From Bryobacteraceae bacterium (lineage in GTDB: Bacteria; Acidobacteriota; Terriglobia; Bryobacterales; Bryobacteraceae), in the NCBI GenBank assembly GCA_030041495.1, contig JASHNT010000140.1:1-64000 (forward strand): 64,000 bases of DNA, read 5' to 3'. The position numbers and the translations under genes were made by a program. How positions within the stretch are numbered: position 1 is the stretch's first letter; each line of letters starts with the position of its first letter. Below the pieces are notes generated by a model that did not search any database, was not told the origin of the DNA, and saw nothing but the letters and a program-made list of their open reading frames with translations. Below, in pieces: positions 49,097 through 57,951 of this stretch.

Positions 49097-49738
49097 TTAC
49101 GCGGCGGTCCGCGTATGGCAAGGCGCGAAGGGCCCAATGGCGTTGCTCTTCGCTGCGTTCAACTTACGCTTCGCGCTGACGATGTAAGCTTTGGCTCCGC
49201 TCTTGTTGGTCAGGCCGAGCATCCGGCTCACGGTGTTCAGAGGTAACTCGCGTCCATAGTGCAGCAGCATGACCTGAGCTTCGGTCTGGTCGAGCGTGTC
49301 CATGATGAAGCGCCAGGCTTTGGCGCGGCTCTCTTCCATCTCCACGGTCTCGTGGATATCCGCGCAGCTCAGATCCGGAAGGTCGATCGGAATGGCCTTG
49401 GCGGCCCACACCGGCTCTACGGCGCGCTTTTGCAGAGCGGTCATGCACAAGTTGCGCGCGATAACGTACAGCCAGGTGGAAAAGCGGCACTCGCCGCGAT
49501 AATGATCCAGGTTGCGATAGGCGCGGAGCAGGATTTCCTGGGCCAGGTCCAATACCGATTCGCGATCGCGCGTGAAGCGATAGCACCAGCGCGTCAGGCG
49601 AGCCTGATGGCGCCGGAACAGTTCTTCCACGGCGTCTTCCCGGCTGGGTCCCCAGCCTTCGCGATACGCCACGATCAATTCTTCATCCGTGAGTTCCTTC
49701 CATCCGCCGAAGGATGCGGCGGGGAGACGGGCGGGCAT
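49097..49738 (-). CDS. ECF-type RNA polymerase sigma factor (sigma-24-like)
   Basis: About 213 residues. Region 2: EELFRRHQARLTRWCYRFTRD and LAQEILLRAYRNLDHYRGECRFSTWLYVIARNL. Region 4 is present (TLDQTEAQVMLLHYGRELPLNTVSRML). Start ATG 49738 is the most family-like; GTG 49750 and 49837 are alternatives. No anti-sigma gene adjoins it; downstream on the same strand is the secreted pair, which may be its target. Confidence 0.88.
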   Translation of the reverse strand: MPARLPAASFGGWKELTDEELIVAYREGWGPSREDAVEELFRRHQARLTRWCYRFTRDRESVLDLAQEILLRAYRNLDHYRGECRFSTWLYVIARNLCMTALQKRAVEPVWAAKAIPIDLPDLSCADIHETVEMEESRAKAWRFIMDTLDQTEAQVMLLHYGRELPLNTVSRMLGLTNKSGAKAYIVSAKRKLNAAKSNAIGPFAPCHTRTAA

Positions 49739-49849
49739 CGTTGCAGTCACGAAACCATGTTGCGTCCAAGCGCCCGATGAGGTCGTATACGGCTTGTAAA
49801 ATCGTTGTAAAAACCACGCGGAAAACGCCTTAGGCAAGGCACCCGCGTA

Positions 49850-50341
49850 TCAGGGTGCGGCAGCAGGTGCGGAGGCGGGACCAGGCGAGGACGCGGCCGC
49901 CGACACCGGATGCTGCGCGACCGCCGGTTTCGGAATCACTTTCAAGCGGACCTTTACGATGCCGTCGCGAACCATTTCGATGCGCTCAGCCGCGCCCATC
50001 GAGAGATCGATGATGCGTCCATGGATGAACGGTCCACGATCGGTGACGCGCACATCGACCTGCTTTCCGTTTTTCAGATTAGTGACCTCGACCCAGGTGT
50101 TGAAGGGCAGCGTGCGATGCGCGGCGGTCATCGCGCGCATGTCGAACACTTCGCCGGAAGCAGTGCGGCGGCCGTCGTAAGGGACTCCGTACCAGCTCGC
50201 GATGCCGCTTTCGGTCCATCCGAGAGGCGCGGGAGCAGCGGGAACCGGCGCCCGCGCGGAGTTGCGCCGTCCGCACCCTGTCACGGCGGCGAGAGATGCG
50301 GCGAGTAGCGCCGCGACCGCGTAAATCGGCCTCCCGGACAC
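49850..50341 (-). CDS. rlpA: RlpA-family septal ring lytic transglycosylase (lipoprotein)
   Basis: 163 residues. A lipobox ends at the cysteine of LAAVTGC, so it is an outer-membrane lipoprotein. The double-psi beta-barrel has [19 protein letters not shown] (catalytic region), [14 protein letters not shown] and [16 protein letters not shown]. The usual SPOR domain is absent. It cleaves naked glycan strands at division sites in other bacteria. GTG start. Confidence 0.9.
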   Translation of the reverse strand: MSGRPIYAVAALLAASLAAVTGCGRRNSARAPVPAAPAPLGWTESGIASWYGVPYDGRRTASGEVFDMRAMTAAHRTLPFNTWVEVTNLKNGKQVDVRVTDRGPFIHGRIIDLSMGAAERIEMVRDGIVKVRLKVIPKPAVAQHPVSAAASSPGPASAPAAAP

Positions 50342-50400
50342 TAAAACAATTCTACATGAGGATGTTCTTTAGGTGTTTCCGCCTCCTCAAGGGGTATGCG

Positions 50401-50412
50401 CGGAGGTCTCCG
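50401..50412. repeat. Small palindrome upstream of the basic-peptide gene promoter
   Basis: CGGAG-GT-CTCCG is a perfect 5-bp inverted repeat ending 25 bases before the -35 box. It could be an operator for that promoter, or a fold in the divergent rlpA leader. Only the symmetry is seen directly. Confidence 0.35.
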
Positions 50413-50437
50413 TGTTCTGGCTGCATTCATTTTTTTC

Positions 50438-50466
50438 TTGACTTTCAACGCAAAGAACCTTATAAA
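50438..50466 (+). promoter_or_regulatory. Strong sigma-70-like promoter for the basic-peptide gene
   Basis: TTGACT (50438-50443), a 17-base spacer and TATAAA (50461-50466). Each hexamer differs from the consensus at one position, and the spacing is ideal. Transcription would start near 50473, leaving a leader of roughly 57 bases. This is the best promoter match I see in the window. Confidence 0.8.
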
Positions 50467-50529
50467 GAAGACACAACCGCGCTTGCTCTCTGAGTGGCGC
50501 GTAATCTGATGTAAAGGGAGAATCACTCG

Positions 50530-50595
50530 ATGAAGAACGCAACGAAGAAAAAGGCGCCGGCTAAGAAGAAGGCTGCCCCGAAGAAAAAGAAGTAG
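50530..50595 (+). CDS. 21-residue lysine-rich basic peptide (histone-H1-tail-like)
   Basis: ATG 50530 to TAG 50595. Composition: 12 Lys, 4 Ala, 2 Pro, one each of Met, Asn and Thr (MKNATKKKAPAKKK at the N-terminus). AAAGGGAG lies nine bases upstream, a strong promoter about 60 bases before that, and an intrinsic terminator 36 bases after. The sequence pattern is that of the tails of bacterial H1-like and Lys/Ala-rich nucleoid proteins, but it is complete in 21 residues. DNA or RNA binding is inferred from charge. A dual-function small RNA is possible. Confidence 0.7.
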   Translation: MKNATKKKAPAKKKAAPKKKK

Positions 50596-50631
50596 TAGCC
50601 ACGGCGCTCTAGAAGAGCGAGTTTGAACTTG

Positions 50632-50663
50632 ACGGCCCCGAGCAATCGGGGCCGTTTTTATTT
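50632..50663 (+). terminator. Strong intrinsic terminator after the basic-peptide gene
   Basis: A perfect 10-bp stem ACGGCCCCGA/TCGGGGCCGT with a GCAA tetraloop is followed by TTTTTATTT. The T-run lies only on the plus strand. It bounds a transcript of about 185 bases with the promoter at 50438-50466. Confidence 0.9.
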
Positions 50664-50738
50664 GTGTGGACGTTGTTTTGGCGGGGAAGCCGCGCGGTGA
50701 GAGGTGGGAGCGCACAGGCCCGAAGCCGTTGTGCGCGA

Positions 50739-51656
50739 TTAAAACAGTGCCGCGATGTGCGCGCGCAGCTCTGCATACGGCATCGCGCCGGGATGGTACA
50801 TCCGCACGATGCCGTTGCGATCGATGAGAGCCAGAGTCGGCGTGGTGCTGGCGCCCCAGACGCGGAAGTTCTCCTCGTTGACGATCGCCGGAGCTTCAAT
50901 CAAGCCCGTGTAATAGGTCTTGCGCACTTGTTCGATGTAACGAATCTCCACTGCAGGCGGGGCGTCCTCGCCGCCGGCGACGTAGCCGTATTTCTGCGTC
51001 GGCGCGACAAAAACAAGTCCCCTCGGCGCGAACTCATTCTTCAAGCGCACCAGGTCCGCCTTCTCGGCTTTGCAATCCGGACACCAGTGCGCCCAAAAGA
51101 ATACGAAAACCGGTTTGGCTTTCGGCAGCACGACGCCAACTAGCGGCGGAGCCGGCTTGCCTTCCAGGCTCAGCTCATTGATAACTTTTTGAATGCGCGC
51201 GCGAATCGGCGTCGTGTAGAACTTCTGGCGCTCGCCGGTGAGATAAGCGATGGCTCCGGCGCGCTCCCCGCGCAAAGCCATGACCGCGCCTTCCACTTCG
51301 ATCGACGCGCCCAGAGCGAGAGCCAGAGGAGCGTTAGGATCCTGGCGCACGGGATGTTTCTTCCACTCCGCCACGGCAAGAGTGTAGGTATCCTGCGACC
51401 ACTTCTCGGCTTGCGCGAAATTCCGGCGAGCCAGCTCGCCGCGAGCCATCCAGCTCATGGCTTCCAAGGCTTGGGCGTCGTTACCAGCCAAGCGGCGATA
51501 ATTCTGAAGATCCGCCGCCGCTCCAGCGAAATCGTTGCGGGCAAGCCGCGCTTGGACATCGTCGGCGATTCCTCCGGCCCCGCTGAGGATCGTCTCCCAG
51601 GCGAGCGCCGCGAAAACCAAGAAGGCGAGGACGAGGAATGAGCGCAGCTTCTTCAC
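50739..51656 (-). CDS. TlpA/ResA-like thioredoxin-fold protein with helical N-terminus
   Basis: 305 residues. A signal/anchor helix, then a TPR-like helical region (about 30-165; RLARNDFAGAAADLQNYRRLAG), and a periplasmic thioredoxin domain with FFWAHWCPDCKAEKADLV (CPDC active site) and a STTPTLALIDRNG cis-proline loop. It probably reduces disulfides in the envelope. The start overlaps the galU stop by four bases; it is the last gene of a long leftward run. Confidence 0.88.
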   Translation of the reverse strand: MKKLRSFLVLAFLVFAALAWETILSGAGGIADDVQARLARNDFAGAAADLQNYRRLAGNDAQALEAMSWMARGELARRNFAQAEKWSQDTYTLAVAEWKKHPVRQDPNAPLALALGASIEVEGAVMALRGERAGAIAYLTGERQKFYTTPIRARIQKVINELSLEGKPAPPLVGVVLPKAKPVFVFFWAHWCPDCKAEKADLVRLKNEFAPRGLVFVAPTQKYGYVAGGEDAPPAVEIRYIEQVRKTYYTGLIEAPAIVNEENFRVWGASTTPTLALIDRNGIVRMYHPGAMPYAELRAHIAALF

Positions 51657-52537
51657 AGTTTCAACGTTTTGAGATACGAGCGAAACGCCTCACCCAAATC
51701 ATAGCGCTTCAGGGCGAACTCCACGGTGGCCTTGAGGAAGCCCAGCTTATCGCCTGCGTCGTAGCGCGTGCCTTCAAAGCGGTACCCGTAGATGGGACGG
51801 CTGCGCAGCAGGTGCTTCAAACCATCGGTCAACTGAATCTCGCCGCCGCTGCCGGGTTCGACCGAATCCAGCGACCGGAAGACTTCCGGCGTCAGCACGT
51901 AGCGCCCGATGATCGCAAGATTGGAAGGAGCGTCGGCGGGCTTAGGTTTTTCCACCATGTTGCGAATTCGATACAGGCGATTCTGTCCGCCCGGGTGCGC
52001 CACTGGCTCGGCATCCACCACGCCATAAGCGGAGATGGCATCAGGGGGCACTTCCATCAGCGCGACAACGGGAGCGCTGTAGAATTCGTACACGTCCAGA
52101 AGTTGGCGCAGGCAGGGGACTTCGGAATCGATGACATCGTCGGATAGGATAACGGAGAAAGGCTCATCAGCCACCAGTTCCCGCGCGCGCAGCACGGCGT
52201 GGCCGAGTCCCAACGCCTCCTTCTGGCGCACATAAGAGACGTCGATCATGTCGGAGACGGCGCGCACGGTCGCCAGGAGGTCCTTCTTGCAGCGCGTCTC
52301 CAGCAGGTGCTCCAACTCAAAGCTGACGTCGAAATGATCCTCGATCGCGGTTTTGCCGCGCCCGGTAACGATGATGATGTTCTGGACACCGGATTGCATC
52401 GCCTCTTCCACGCCGTACTGGATCAACGGCTTATCCACCAGGGGCAGCATCTCTTTGGGCTGCGCTTTGGTGGCTGGAAGGAATCGCGTGCCGAGTCCGG
52501 CCGCGGGGAACACCGCTTTACGCACTTTGGCAATCAT
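51653..52537 (-). CDS. galU: UTP-glucose-1-phosphate uridylyltransferase
   Basis: 294 residues. Makes UDP-glucose for polysaccharide and envelope synthesis. The N-terminal nucleotide site AVFPAAGLGTRFLPATKAQPKEM is followed by VDKPLIQYGVEEAM, the acceptor residues in GLGHAVL, SDDVID, and RNMVEKPKP. The C-terminal region has YRFEGTRYDAGDKLGFLKA. Overlaps both neighbours by four bases (ATGA). UDP-glucose would supply the GT cluster at the window start. Confidence 0.96.
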   Translation of the reverse strand: MIAKVRKAVFPAAGLGTRFLPATKAQPKEMLPLVDKPLIQYGVEEAMQSGVQNIIIVTGRGKTAIEDHFDVSFELEHLLETRCKKDLLATVRAVSDMIDVSYVRQKEALGLGHAVLRARELVADEPFSVILSDDVIDSEVPCLRQLLDVYEFYSAPVVALMEVPPDAISAYGVVDAEPVAHPGGQNRLYRIRNMVEKPKPADAPSNLAIIGRYVLTPEVFRSLDSVEPGSGGEIQLTDGLKHLLRSRPIYGYRFEGTRYDAGDKLGFLKATVEFALKRYDLGEAFRSYLKTLKL

Positions 52538-52944
52538 TGTTTTGATTTTATCCGCTTCGTGGTTTTCGATTTTGTGACAGCCGCCGCGAGTGCGGCTTTG
52601 GTTTTACCCGCGAGAGCGGCCTGGGTTTTCTTGGGCAGCCTGGCGAACACCAGATCATAGCTCAGCTTCACCAGGCGCTTGACCTCCGTCCGGGACAGGG
52701 CATCTTCGTACTCCAGCGCCACCCAATGCATCCGCGCGCTGTAGGGCGCGGGCACGATACCTGGACGCTCCGTGAGTTCGGCGAAATCTTCCGGTGTGCA
52801 CTTGAACGACATGCGATGACCCGCCGGCGTCAGCGCCGAAGCCGCATACATCTTGCCGCCGATTTTATACACCAGGTCGTCGCCCCACGGAATGTGCTCC
52901 GTGGTGCGCGGCAGGGAGAGACAGTAGATCCTCAGCCATTCCAT
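52534..52944 (-). CDS. MmcQ/YjbR-family protein
   Basis: 136 residues: the YjbR fold (YCLSLPRTTEHIPWGDDLVYKIGGKMYA, then FKCTPEDFAELTERPGI and MHWVALEYEDAL) followed by a Lys-rich tail. Proteins of this family are often called DNA-binding, but their role is unclear. Lies between galU and mutS2 with four-base and 13-base junctions. Confidence 0.85.
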   Translation of the reverse strand: MEWLRIYCLSLPRTTEHIPWGDDLVYKIGGKMYAASALTPAGHRMSFKCTPEDFAELTERPGIVPAPYSARMHWVALEYEDALSRTEVKRLVKLSYDLVFARLPKKTQAALAGKTKAALAAAVTKSKTTKRIKSKQ

Positions 52945-52957
52945 TTTTACGCTCCCG

Positions 52958-55357
52958 TCATTTCAGAACGGCAATGGTCGATCCTCCGCCGCCTTCCTCC
53001 GGCGGCGCGACGTAGAAACTTTCGACGTGCGGGCTGCGCTTCAACAGGTCCGCTACGGCCTTCTTGAGCACGCCCATCCCGTGCCCGTGGATGATGCGCA
53101 CTTTCTCCACCTGCGCTAGGGTCGCGTTGTCCAGGAATTTTTCCACCTGTTCGCAAGCCTCCTCCGCGTGCTTGCCGATCAGATTGATTTCGCGATACGA
53201 ATCCTCAAAGCGCGGACCCTGCGTGAATCCGACGCTCGCCTTGCGCGCTGGTGTTGCAGCGGCCGGCAGGACTTCTTCGATATCGGCGGTCGCGACGCGC
53301 ATCTTTAGGAAGCCCGCTTCGACCTCCACTTGCCCATCGCCGAGGAAACGGCGAACGACGGCTGGTTGTTTCACCCCGCGCAGCTTGACGCGGGCGCCTT
53401 CTTCGAGTTTGAGCTTGCGAGTTTCGGCGTGCGCGGCGGTTTCTCCCGGTTCGGGCTCGGGCTTCGCCAGGGATTCCACTGCTTCCTGAAATTCGCGGCG
53501 CGTGCGCGCGACCTTGGCTTGGGCCTTCTCGCTCAGCTCACCGATAGTCTCTCGTGCGCGTTTCTCGAAGCTGGAGGATAACTCCGCGGCGCGCCGCTCC
53601 ACGTCCTGAATCTTGGCTGAGTATTGGCGTTCCCAGTCCCGTTGGACCGAGCGTTCTCGTGCTTCCACGGCTTGTTCGCGAGCCTTCACAGCGGCGCGCT
53701 CCTGCTCGACGGCGGCCATCTGCTGATGCATTTCTGCAAGGAAGCGCGCAACATCCTGTTCCGAGGAAGTCATGCGCGAGCGGGCCTCCTCGATCAGCGA
53801 TTCATCTAGCCCGAGCCTCCGCGCGATATCGAGACCCGCCGATTGTCCCGGCGCGCCCAGCCGCAACACGTAGGTGGGCTCAAGGGTGGTCTCATCGAAA
53901 CCCATGGAGCCGTTCAGCACGCCTGCGGTCGAGGCGCCGTACACCTTCATGGCCATCAAATGCGTCGAAGAGAGAGTAAACGCACCAAGCGTACGGAAAC
54001 GCTCCAGCAGCGCCACGCCCAAGGCTCCGCCTTCTTCCGGGTCGGTCGCGCGGCCGAGTTCGTCGAGTAAGACCAGTGAGTCGGGAGTTGCGCGCTCCAG
54101 CATCGACCGGACGGCTCCAATGTGCGCCGAAAAGGAGCTGAGGCTCTCCTGGAGCGATTGATGATCGCCGATGTCGGCCAAGACTTGATCGAACAGCGGA
54201 AATTCAGCTTCAGAGGCTGGAACCGGCAAACCGGCGTGAGCCATCAGAGCCAGCAACCCGGCGGTCTTCAGGGCGACGGTCTTGCCGCCGGTGTTGGGGC
54301 CGCTGATCAGTAGCGTGCGCTGGTCGCCGTCGAGCGAGAGCGACAGCGGCACCACGCGCCCGCCCTTGGGCTTGAGGATCGCCTCCAGAAGCGGATGACG
54401 GGCTTCGCGCAAAAGGATCCTGCGGTTCTCGTCCGGGCTAAGCCGGGGAATGGCGCAATCGAACTCAAAGCCGAATTCTGCTTTGGCGAATATCAGCTCC
54501 AAGCGGCCCATGGCGGCTGCGGTTGCCGCGATCTGCTCGGCATGCTCGCGAAGGCGGCCGGTGAATTCGCGCAATAGACGATGAATCTCGCGCAGTTCTT
54601 CTTCATGCAGCCGGACCAGCTCGTTGTTGAGCTGGATGGTTTCCAGAGGCTCGACGAAAACGGTGTGACCGCTGCCGCTGGAGCCGTGGATCACGCCGTC
54701 GACACGCCGCTCGCGCCCGGTGACCACGGGAACCACGAAACGATCGTTGCGGATGGTCACGAAGTCCTCTTGCAGAGTCCCGTCTTCGCCGTGGGCGCGG
54801 AGGAAACGCTCGAGCGATTGCTCGATCAAACGGCGCTGCTTTTCTTGATCACGGCGGAGTTTGCCCAACGCGACGCTGGCGTCATCGGTGAGGGAGCCGT
54901 CGGGAAGAATCTTGCCGCGCAGCGAAGCGGTAATCTCGCGCAAGTCGGCGATCGCGGAGGCATGGTTCGCGAGCCTCGGGAAACGTTCGCGAGCCTGCAT
55001 CAACAAAGAACGTGTTTCTCCCGCCAGGTCCAGAAGGCGCGTCAGCTCGAAAATTTCCGCGGGCTCAAGCGTCGCCCCTTCGATACGCAGCCGCGCCACG
55101 GCGGGCCTGGGGTCGGCGCCAGATTCGAAGCGAAGCCGGATGGCTGCGCCCCGCGAGGCCGGCTGGGGTTGGGACCGCGCGCGGATGTGCTCCATCGCCT
55201 CGGAAGCGTCGGCCAGGGCGGCTTCGATCGCGGCGCGGTCCGATAGGGGTGTAATGCGGTCGAGCTCCGCGCGGCCCAACGGCGTGTGCACATAGCGGCC
55301 CAGCAGCGCTCGCAGTTGTTCGAATTCGAGCTCCGGTTCAGCGAGCATGTTTTCCAT
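52958..55357 (-). CDS. mutS2: Endonuclease MutS2
   Basis: 799 residues. A MutS-type core lacking the mismatch-recognition domain: clamp/lever regions (about 1-300), Walker A ISGPNTGGKTVALK (353-360), Walker B LLDELGRATDPEEGG, and a long coiled coil (about 520-640) with Glu/Arg-rich heptads. The C-terminal Smr nuclease domain (about 720-799) has INLIGKHAEEACEQVEKFL and VRIIHGHGMGVLKKAV. In other bacteria MutS2 suppresses recombination or rescues collided ribosomes. It overlaps the upstream NUDIX gene by 20 bases. Confidence 0.95.
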   Translation of the reverse strand: MENMLAEPELEFEQLRALLGRYVHTPLGRAELDRITPLSDRAAIEAALADASEAMEHIRARSQPQPASRGAAIRLRFESGADPRPAVARLRIEGATLEPAEIFELTRLLDLAGETRSLLMQARERFPRLANHASAIADLREITASLRGKILPDGSLTDDASVALGKLRRDQEKQRRLIEQSLERFLRAHGEDGTLQEDFVTIRNDRFVVPVVTGRERRVDGVIHGSSGSGHTVFVEPLETIQLNNELVRLHEEELREIHRLLREFTGRLREHAEQIAATAAAMGRLELIFAKAEFGFEFDCAIPRLSPDENRRILLREARHPLLEAILKPKGGRVVPLSLSLDGDQRTLLISGPNTGGKTVALKTAGLLALMAHAGLPVPASEAEFPLFDQVLADIGDHQSLQESLSSFSAHIGAVRSMLERATPDSLVLLDELGRATDPEEGGALGVALLERFRTLGAFTLSSTHLMAMKVYGASTAGVLNGSMGFDETTLEPTYVLRLGAPGQSAGLDIARRLGLDESLIEEARSRMTSSEQDVARFLAEMHQQMAAVEQERAAVKAREQAVEARERSVQRDWERQYSAKIQDVERRAAELSSSFEKRARETIGELSEKAQAKVARTRREFQEAVESLAKPEPEPGETAAHAETRKLKLEEGARVKLRGVKQPAVVRRFLGDGQVEVEAGFLKMRVATADIEEVLPAAATPARKASVGFTQGPRFEDSYREINLIGKHAEEACEQVEKFLDNATLAQVEKVRIIHGHGMGVLKKAVADLLKRSPHVESFYVAPPEEGGGGSTIAVLK

Positions 55358-55808
55358 GCGCGGGTTTTTGATGTTCGGGCGAATACGCCCTTTCGATCAC
55401 CTCACGTGTGCCTTCGGTCATCACGTATTCGCCGAGGTCGCCGCGGCGCACCCATTCAACGCGGCTTACATCGTCACCTGCGCGGAGAGCGCCGCCCAAC
55501 ATGCGGCAAACGTAATCGACCAGAATGTAATGATACTCGGCCCTGCCTTGCGCGTCGCGCATGATGCGCTCGAAGATATCGAAGCGCCGCACCGGCTCGA
55601 TGCGCAAACCGGTTTCTTCCAGGATCTCCCGGCGCACGGCGTCTTCCAAGCGCTCACCCGTTTCTACAAGCCCCCCGGGAAGCGACCAGTAGCCCTTGAG
55701 AGGCTCGCCTGCGCGTTCCACCAGCAAAATCGGGCCGCGGCGTCCGGCTCGCGTGAAGATCAGCGCGCCGATGCCCACCAGAGGATGCTCAGGGTACCTG
55801 CGGGGCAT
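55338..55808 (-). CDS. NUDIX hydrolase
   Basis: 156 residues. The full Nudix box is present: GGLVETGERLEDAVRREIL followed by EETGL, with YILVDYVCRML and RVEWVRRGDLGEYV around it. It would hydrolyse a nucleoside diphosphate linked to another group; the specificity is unknown. Its 3' end overlaps mutS2 by 20 bases, and its start overlaps the SMP-30 stop by 20 bases. Confidence 0.93.
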   Translation of the reverse strand: MPRRYPEHPLVGIGALIFTRAGRRGPILLVERAGEPLKGYWSLPGGLVETGERLEDAVRREILEETGLRIEPVRRFDIFERIMRDAQGRAEYHYILVDYVCRMLGGALRAGDDVSRVEWVRRGDLGEYVMTEGTREVIERAYSPEHQKPAHGKHAR

Positions 55809-56673
55809 ATTGGGGCGCGCCTTTCATTCCGTCCGCCCGGACGCGGTAGACCGCCGTCCGCGCTGTCACGTACAACGACGAAAAATCCTGGCCGCCGAAA
55901 GCCAGGTTGGAGGGAGTCTGGGCGAGTTGGATCTCCCGCAGCAGCTCGCCCTTTGGCGAATAGATCAGGAGATTCTTCGCCGCGGCAAAAACATTTCCTT
56001 TCTCGTCCGTGCGGAGGCCGGCGGGCACACCTGCGATCTTGTCCACGAAGATCCGTTCGTTTGAGGCCGAGCCGTTCCCCGCCAGGTCGTACATCCGGAT
56101 CAGCCGGGCGTCGGAATCCGCAACATACAGCAAGCGGCCGTTGGGAGAAACCGTGATGCCGTTGGGGCGCGTTTTCCAGCGCGCGATCGCCTCCAGCTCA
56201 CCGTTGGTTTTGATGCGGTAGACGCCGTAGAAATCCAGCTCGCGCGCGTCTTGTTGATTGCCGAACGCCGGATCGGTGAAGTACACGTTGCCATCGCGGC
56301 GCACCACAATATCGCTGGGCGCGTTCAGGCGTTTGCCTTCAAAGCGGCTGGCCAGCACCTCGATCTTGCCATTCTTCGCGGTCCGGGTGACGCGCCGGTC
56401 ACGAAACTCGCAAGTGTAGAGGCGGCCGTCAGAATCGTAGGCGTTTCCGGCGGCGCCGCCGGCGCGGCTGGCGTAATCCGCTTCGCCTTTGCCGGGGGTC
56501 CATTTCTTGATCTGATCTGTCACCGTATCGCTGAACAGCAGAAACCCGTCGGCCGACCACACCGGACCCTCGGCATAATGCGCGTCCTTGACGACGGTTT
56601 CCACGGTGACGTTGGGAAACTCTTGGGCCCACACGGCCGCGGGCAATAGGAATGCAACAAGGGACTTCACCAT
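55789..56673 (-). CDS. SMP-30/gluconolactonase-like secreted protein
   Basis: 294 residues: a signal peptide then a six-blade propeller. Markers: [18 protein letters not shown], ...[43 protein letters not shown], and [17 protein letters not shown]. The calcium-binding acids of the family are in these segments. A secreted lactonase hydrolysing sugar lactones is the usual role; the substrate here is unknown. It starts 36 bases after the outer-membrane protein gene. Confidence 0.88.
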   Translation of the reverse strand: MVKSLVAFLLPAAVWAQEFPNVTVETVVKDAHYAEGPVWSADGFLLFSDTVTDQIKKWTPGKGEADYASRAGGAAGNAYDSDGRLYTCEFRDRRVTRTAKNGKIEVLASRFEGKRLNAPSDIVVRRDGNVYFTDPAFGNQQDARELDFYGVYRIKTNGELEAIARWKTRPNGITVSPNGRLLYVADSDARLIRMYDLAGNGSASNERIFVDKIAGVPAGLRTDEKGNVFAAAKNLLIYSPKGELLREIQLAQTPSNLAFGGQDFSSLYVTARTAVYRVRADGMKGAPQYAPQVP

Positions 56674-56709
56674 TCACGTAGAAACAATGGAGCAGACACG
56701 CTCTCCATA

Positions 56710-57951
56710 TCAGAAACTATAGCGGATCGCCAGCAGCCCGTAGCTGTTGCGCCGGTACTCGCCCAGAAAATCACTCACGGCCCCGCGAATCCACGCAATT
56801 CCCGCCGTGCCGCGCCAGTGTTGGCCGAAGGTCTCGGAATACTCCGCGCGAGCGAAGGAGGCGGCCGAACGCACGATAGTCTCCACCGTGAAGCTGCGGC
56901 GAGGGTCGATGGTCCAATCCGCGCGGCCGACAAAGCTGCGCGCGAATCCTTGCTCCGGATCGAAGAGCAGCGGGTTCAAAGGCGAGCGCGTGACTTGCTC
57001 CCCGGCGTAGCCCCCCACGAACGACCATTGGCGCACCTGCCGCTCCAGTTGAATCACATACAGAGCGTAGTCTCCGGGGCCGGAGGCGGCTCGCGGCGAA
57101 GTGAAATAAGCGGCCTCGGCTTTCACCGTCACCCATGGCAGGGGCACAGCCGCATCGCCACCATACAGGCGGAGTTGCGGATAATAACGCTGCAACGTGA
57201 CCGCATTCGCCAGCGGATTAAACGCCGCGCTGAACAGCGGGAGATTGTTTTCGCCGTCGAAAAAACACAGCGAATACTCATAGCCGGTACCCACATGGCG
57301 CCAGCGCGCGCCGTATTGCGAGCCTCCGGGATAGCGCGCCCCGCCGTCGATCAAGCCGATGCCGGCTGCTTCGGGAGGAATCACAGTCCAGCGCTGATCG
57401 AGCAGCGGCGTCCGGCTGGGGGTAAACCACGGCTGCCACACCAGGTCGATCGAGTTGCTGCCGGTATCGTAGGTCAGGCGCGCGGCGGCGACTCCGAGGA
57501 AATCCGGGTCGACCACAGTGGCGATGAAATCCTTGGGCGCGAAGCGGTCGGTCGGGTTTAGAATGTCGGCCTCGCCCCAGCGGATGAACTGCCGGCCGAT
57601 CTCTCCGGTCCAGCGGCCATGATGCAGGATTCCGCTCAGCCGGCGCACGGAAAGCGCGGGACGAAGAATTTCGCGATCGTCGAAATCCACATGCGCGTTG
57701 CGGGCGGTGTCTTTGTGTGAATCCCCGCGCGCGTCGAACGAGGCTTCAAGCGTGAACCACGGCGAAGCTTTGTAGGAAGGCTCCCAGCGGACCAGCATGG
57801 AATCGACCGCGTGGCCGCTGTCGTTATCGCCGTCTTGGGGAAAAACCAGCGCGTCAGTCTCGATGAAGCCGCGTTGATCGAACGATTGCGCCGGCGCGCG
57901 CGGCGCCGCGAAGAGCGCGATCAGAGCAATACTGACCGGAAGGCCCTTCAC
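56710..57951 (-). CDS. Outer-membrane beta-barrel protein (DUF1302-like layout)
   Basis: 413 residues. A signal peptide then amphipathic beta strands throughout and a C-terminal aromatic (AIRYSF), as expected for an outer-membrane barrel. Stretches such as IGRQFIRWGEADILNPTDRFAP resemble DUF1302/alginate-export-like barrels, which travel with LolA-like proteins. Its start overlaps the stop of the LolA-like gene by four bases, making it the fourth gene of the export operon starting at 61910. Confidence 0.75.
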   Translation of the reverse strand: MKGLPVSIALIALFAAPRAPAQSFDQRGFIETDALVFPQDGDNDSGHAVDSMLVRWEPSYKASPWFTLEASFDARGDSHKDTARNAHVDFDDREILRPALSVRRLSGILHHGRWTGEIGRQFIRWGEADILNPTDRFAPKDFIATVVDPDFLGVAAARLTYDTGSNSIDLVWQPWFTPSRTPLLDQRWTVIPPEAAGIGLIDGGARYPGGSQYGARWRHVGTGYEYSLCFFDGENNLPLFSAAFNPLANAVTLQRYYPQLRLYGGDAAVPLPWVTVKAEAAYFTSPRAASGPGDYALYVIQLERQVRQWSFVGGYAGEQVTRSPLNPLLFDPEQGFARSFVGRADWTIDPRRSFTVETIVRSAASFARAEYSETFGQHWRGTAGIAWIRGAVSDFLGEYRRNSYGLLAIRYSF

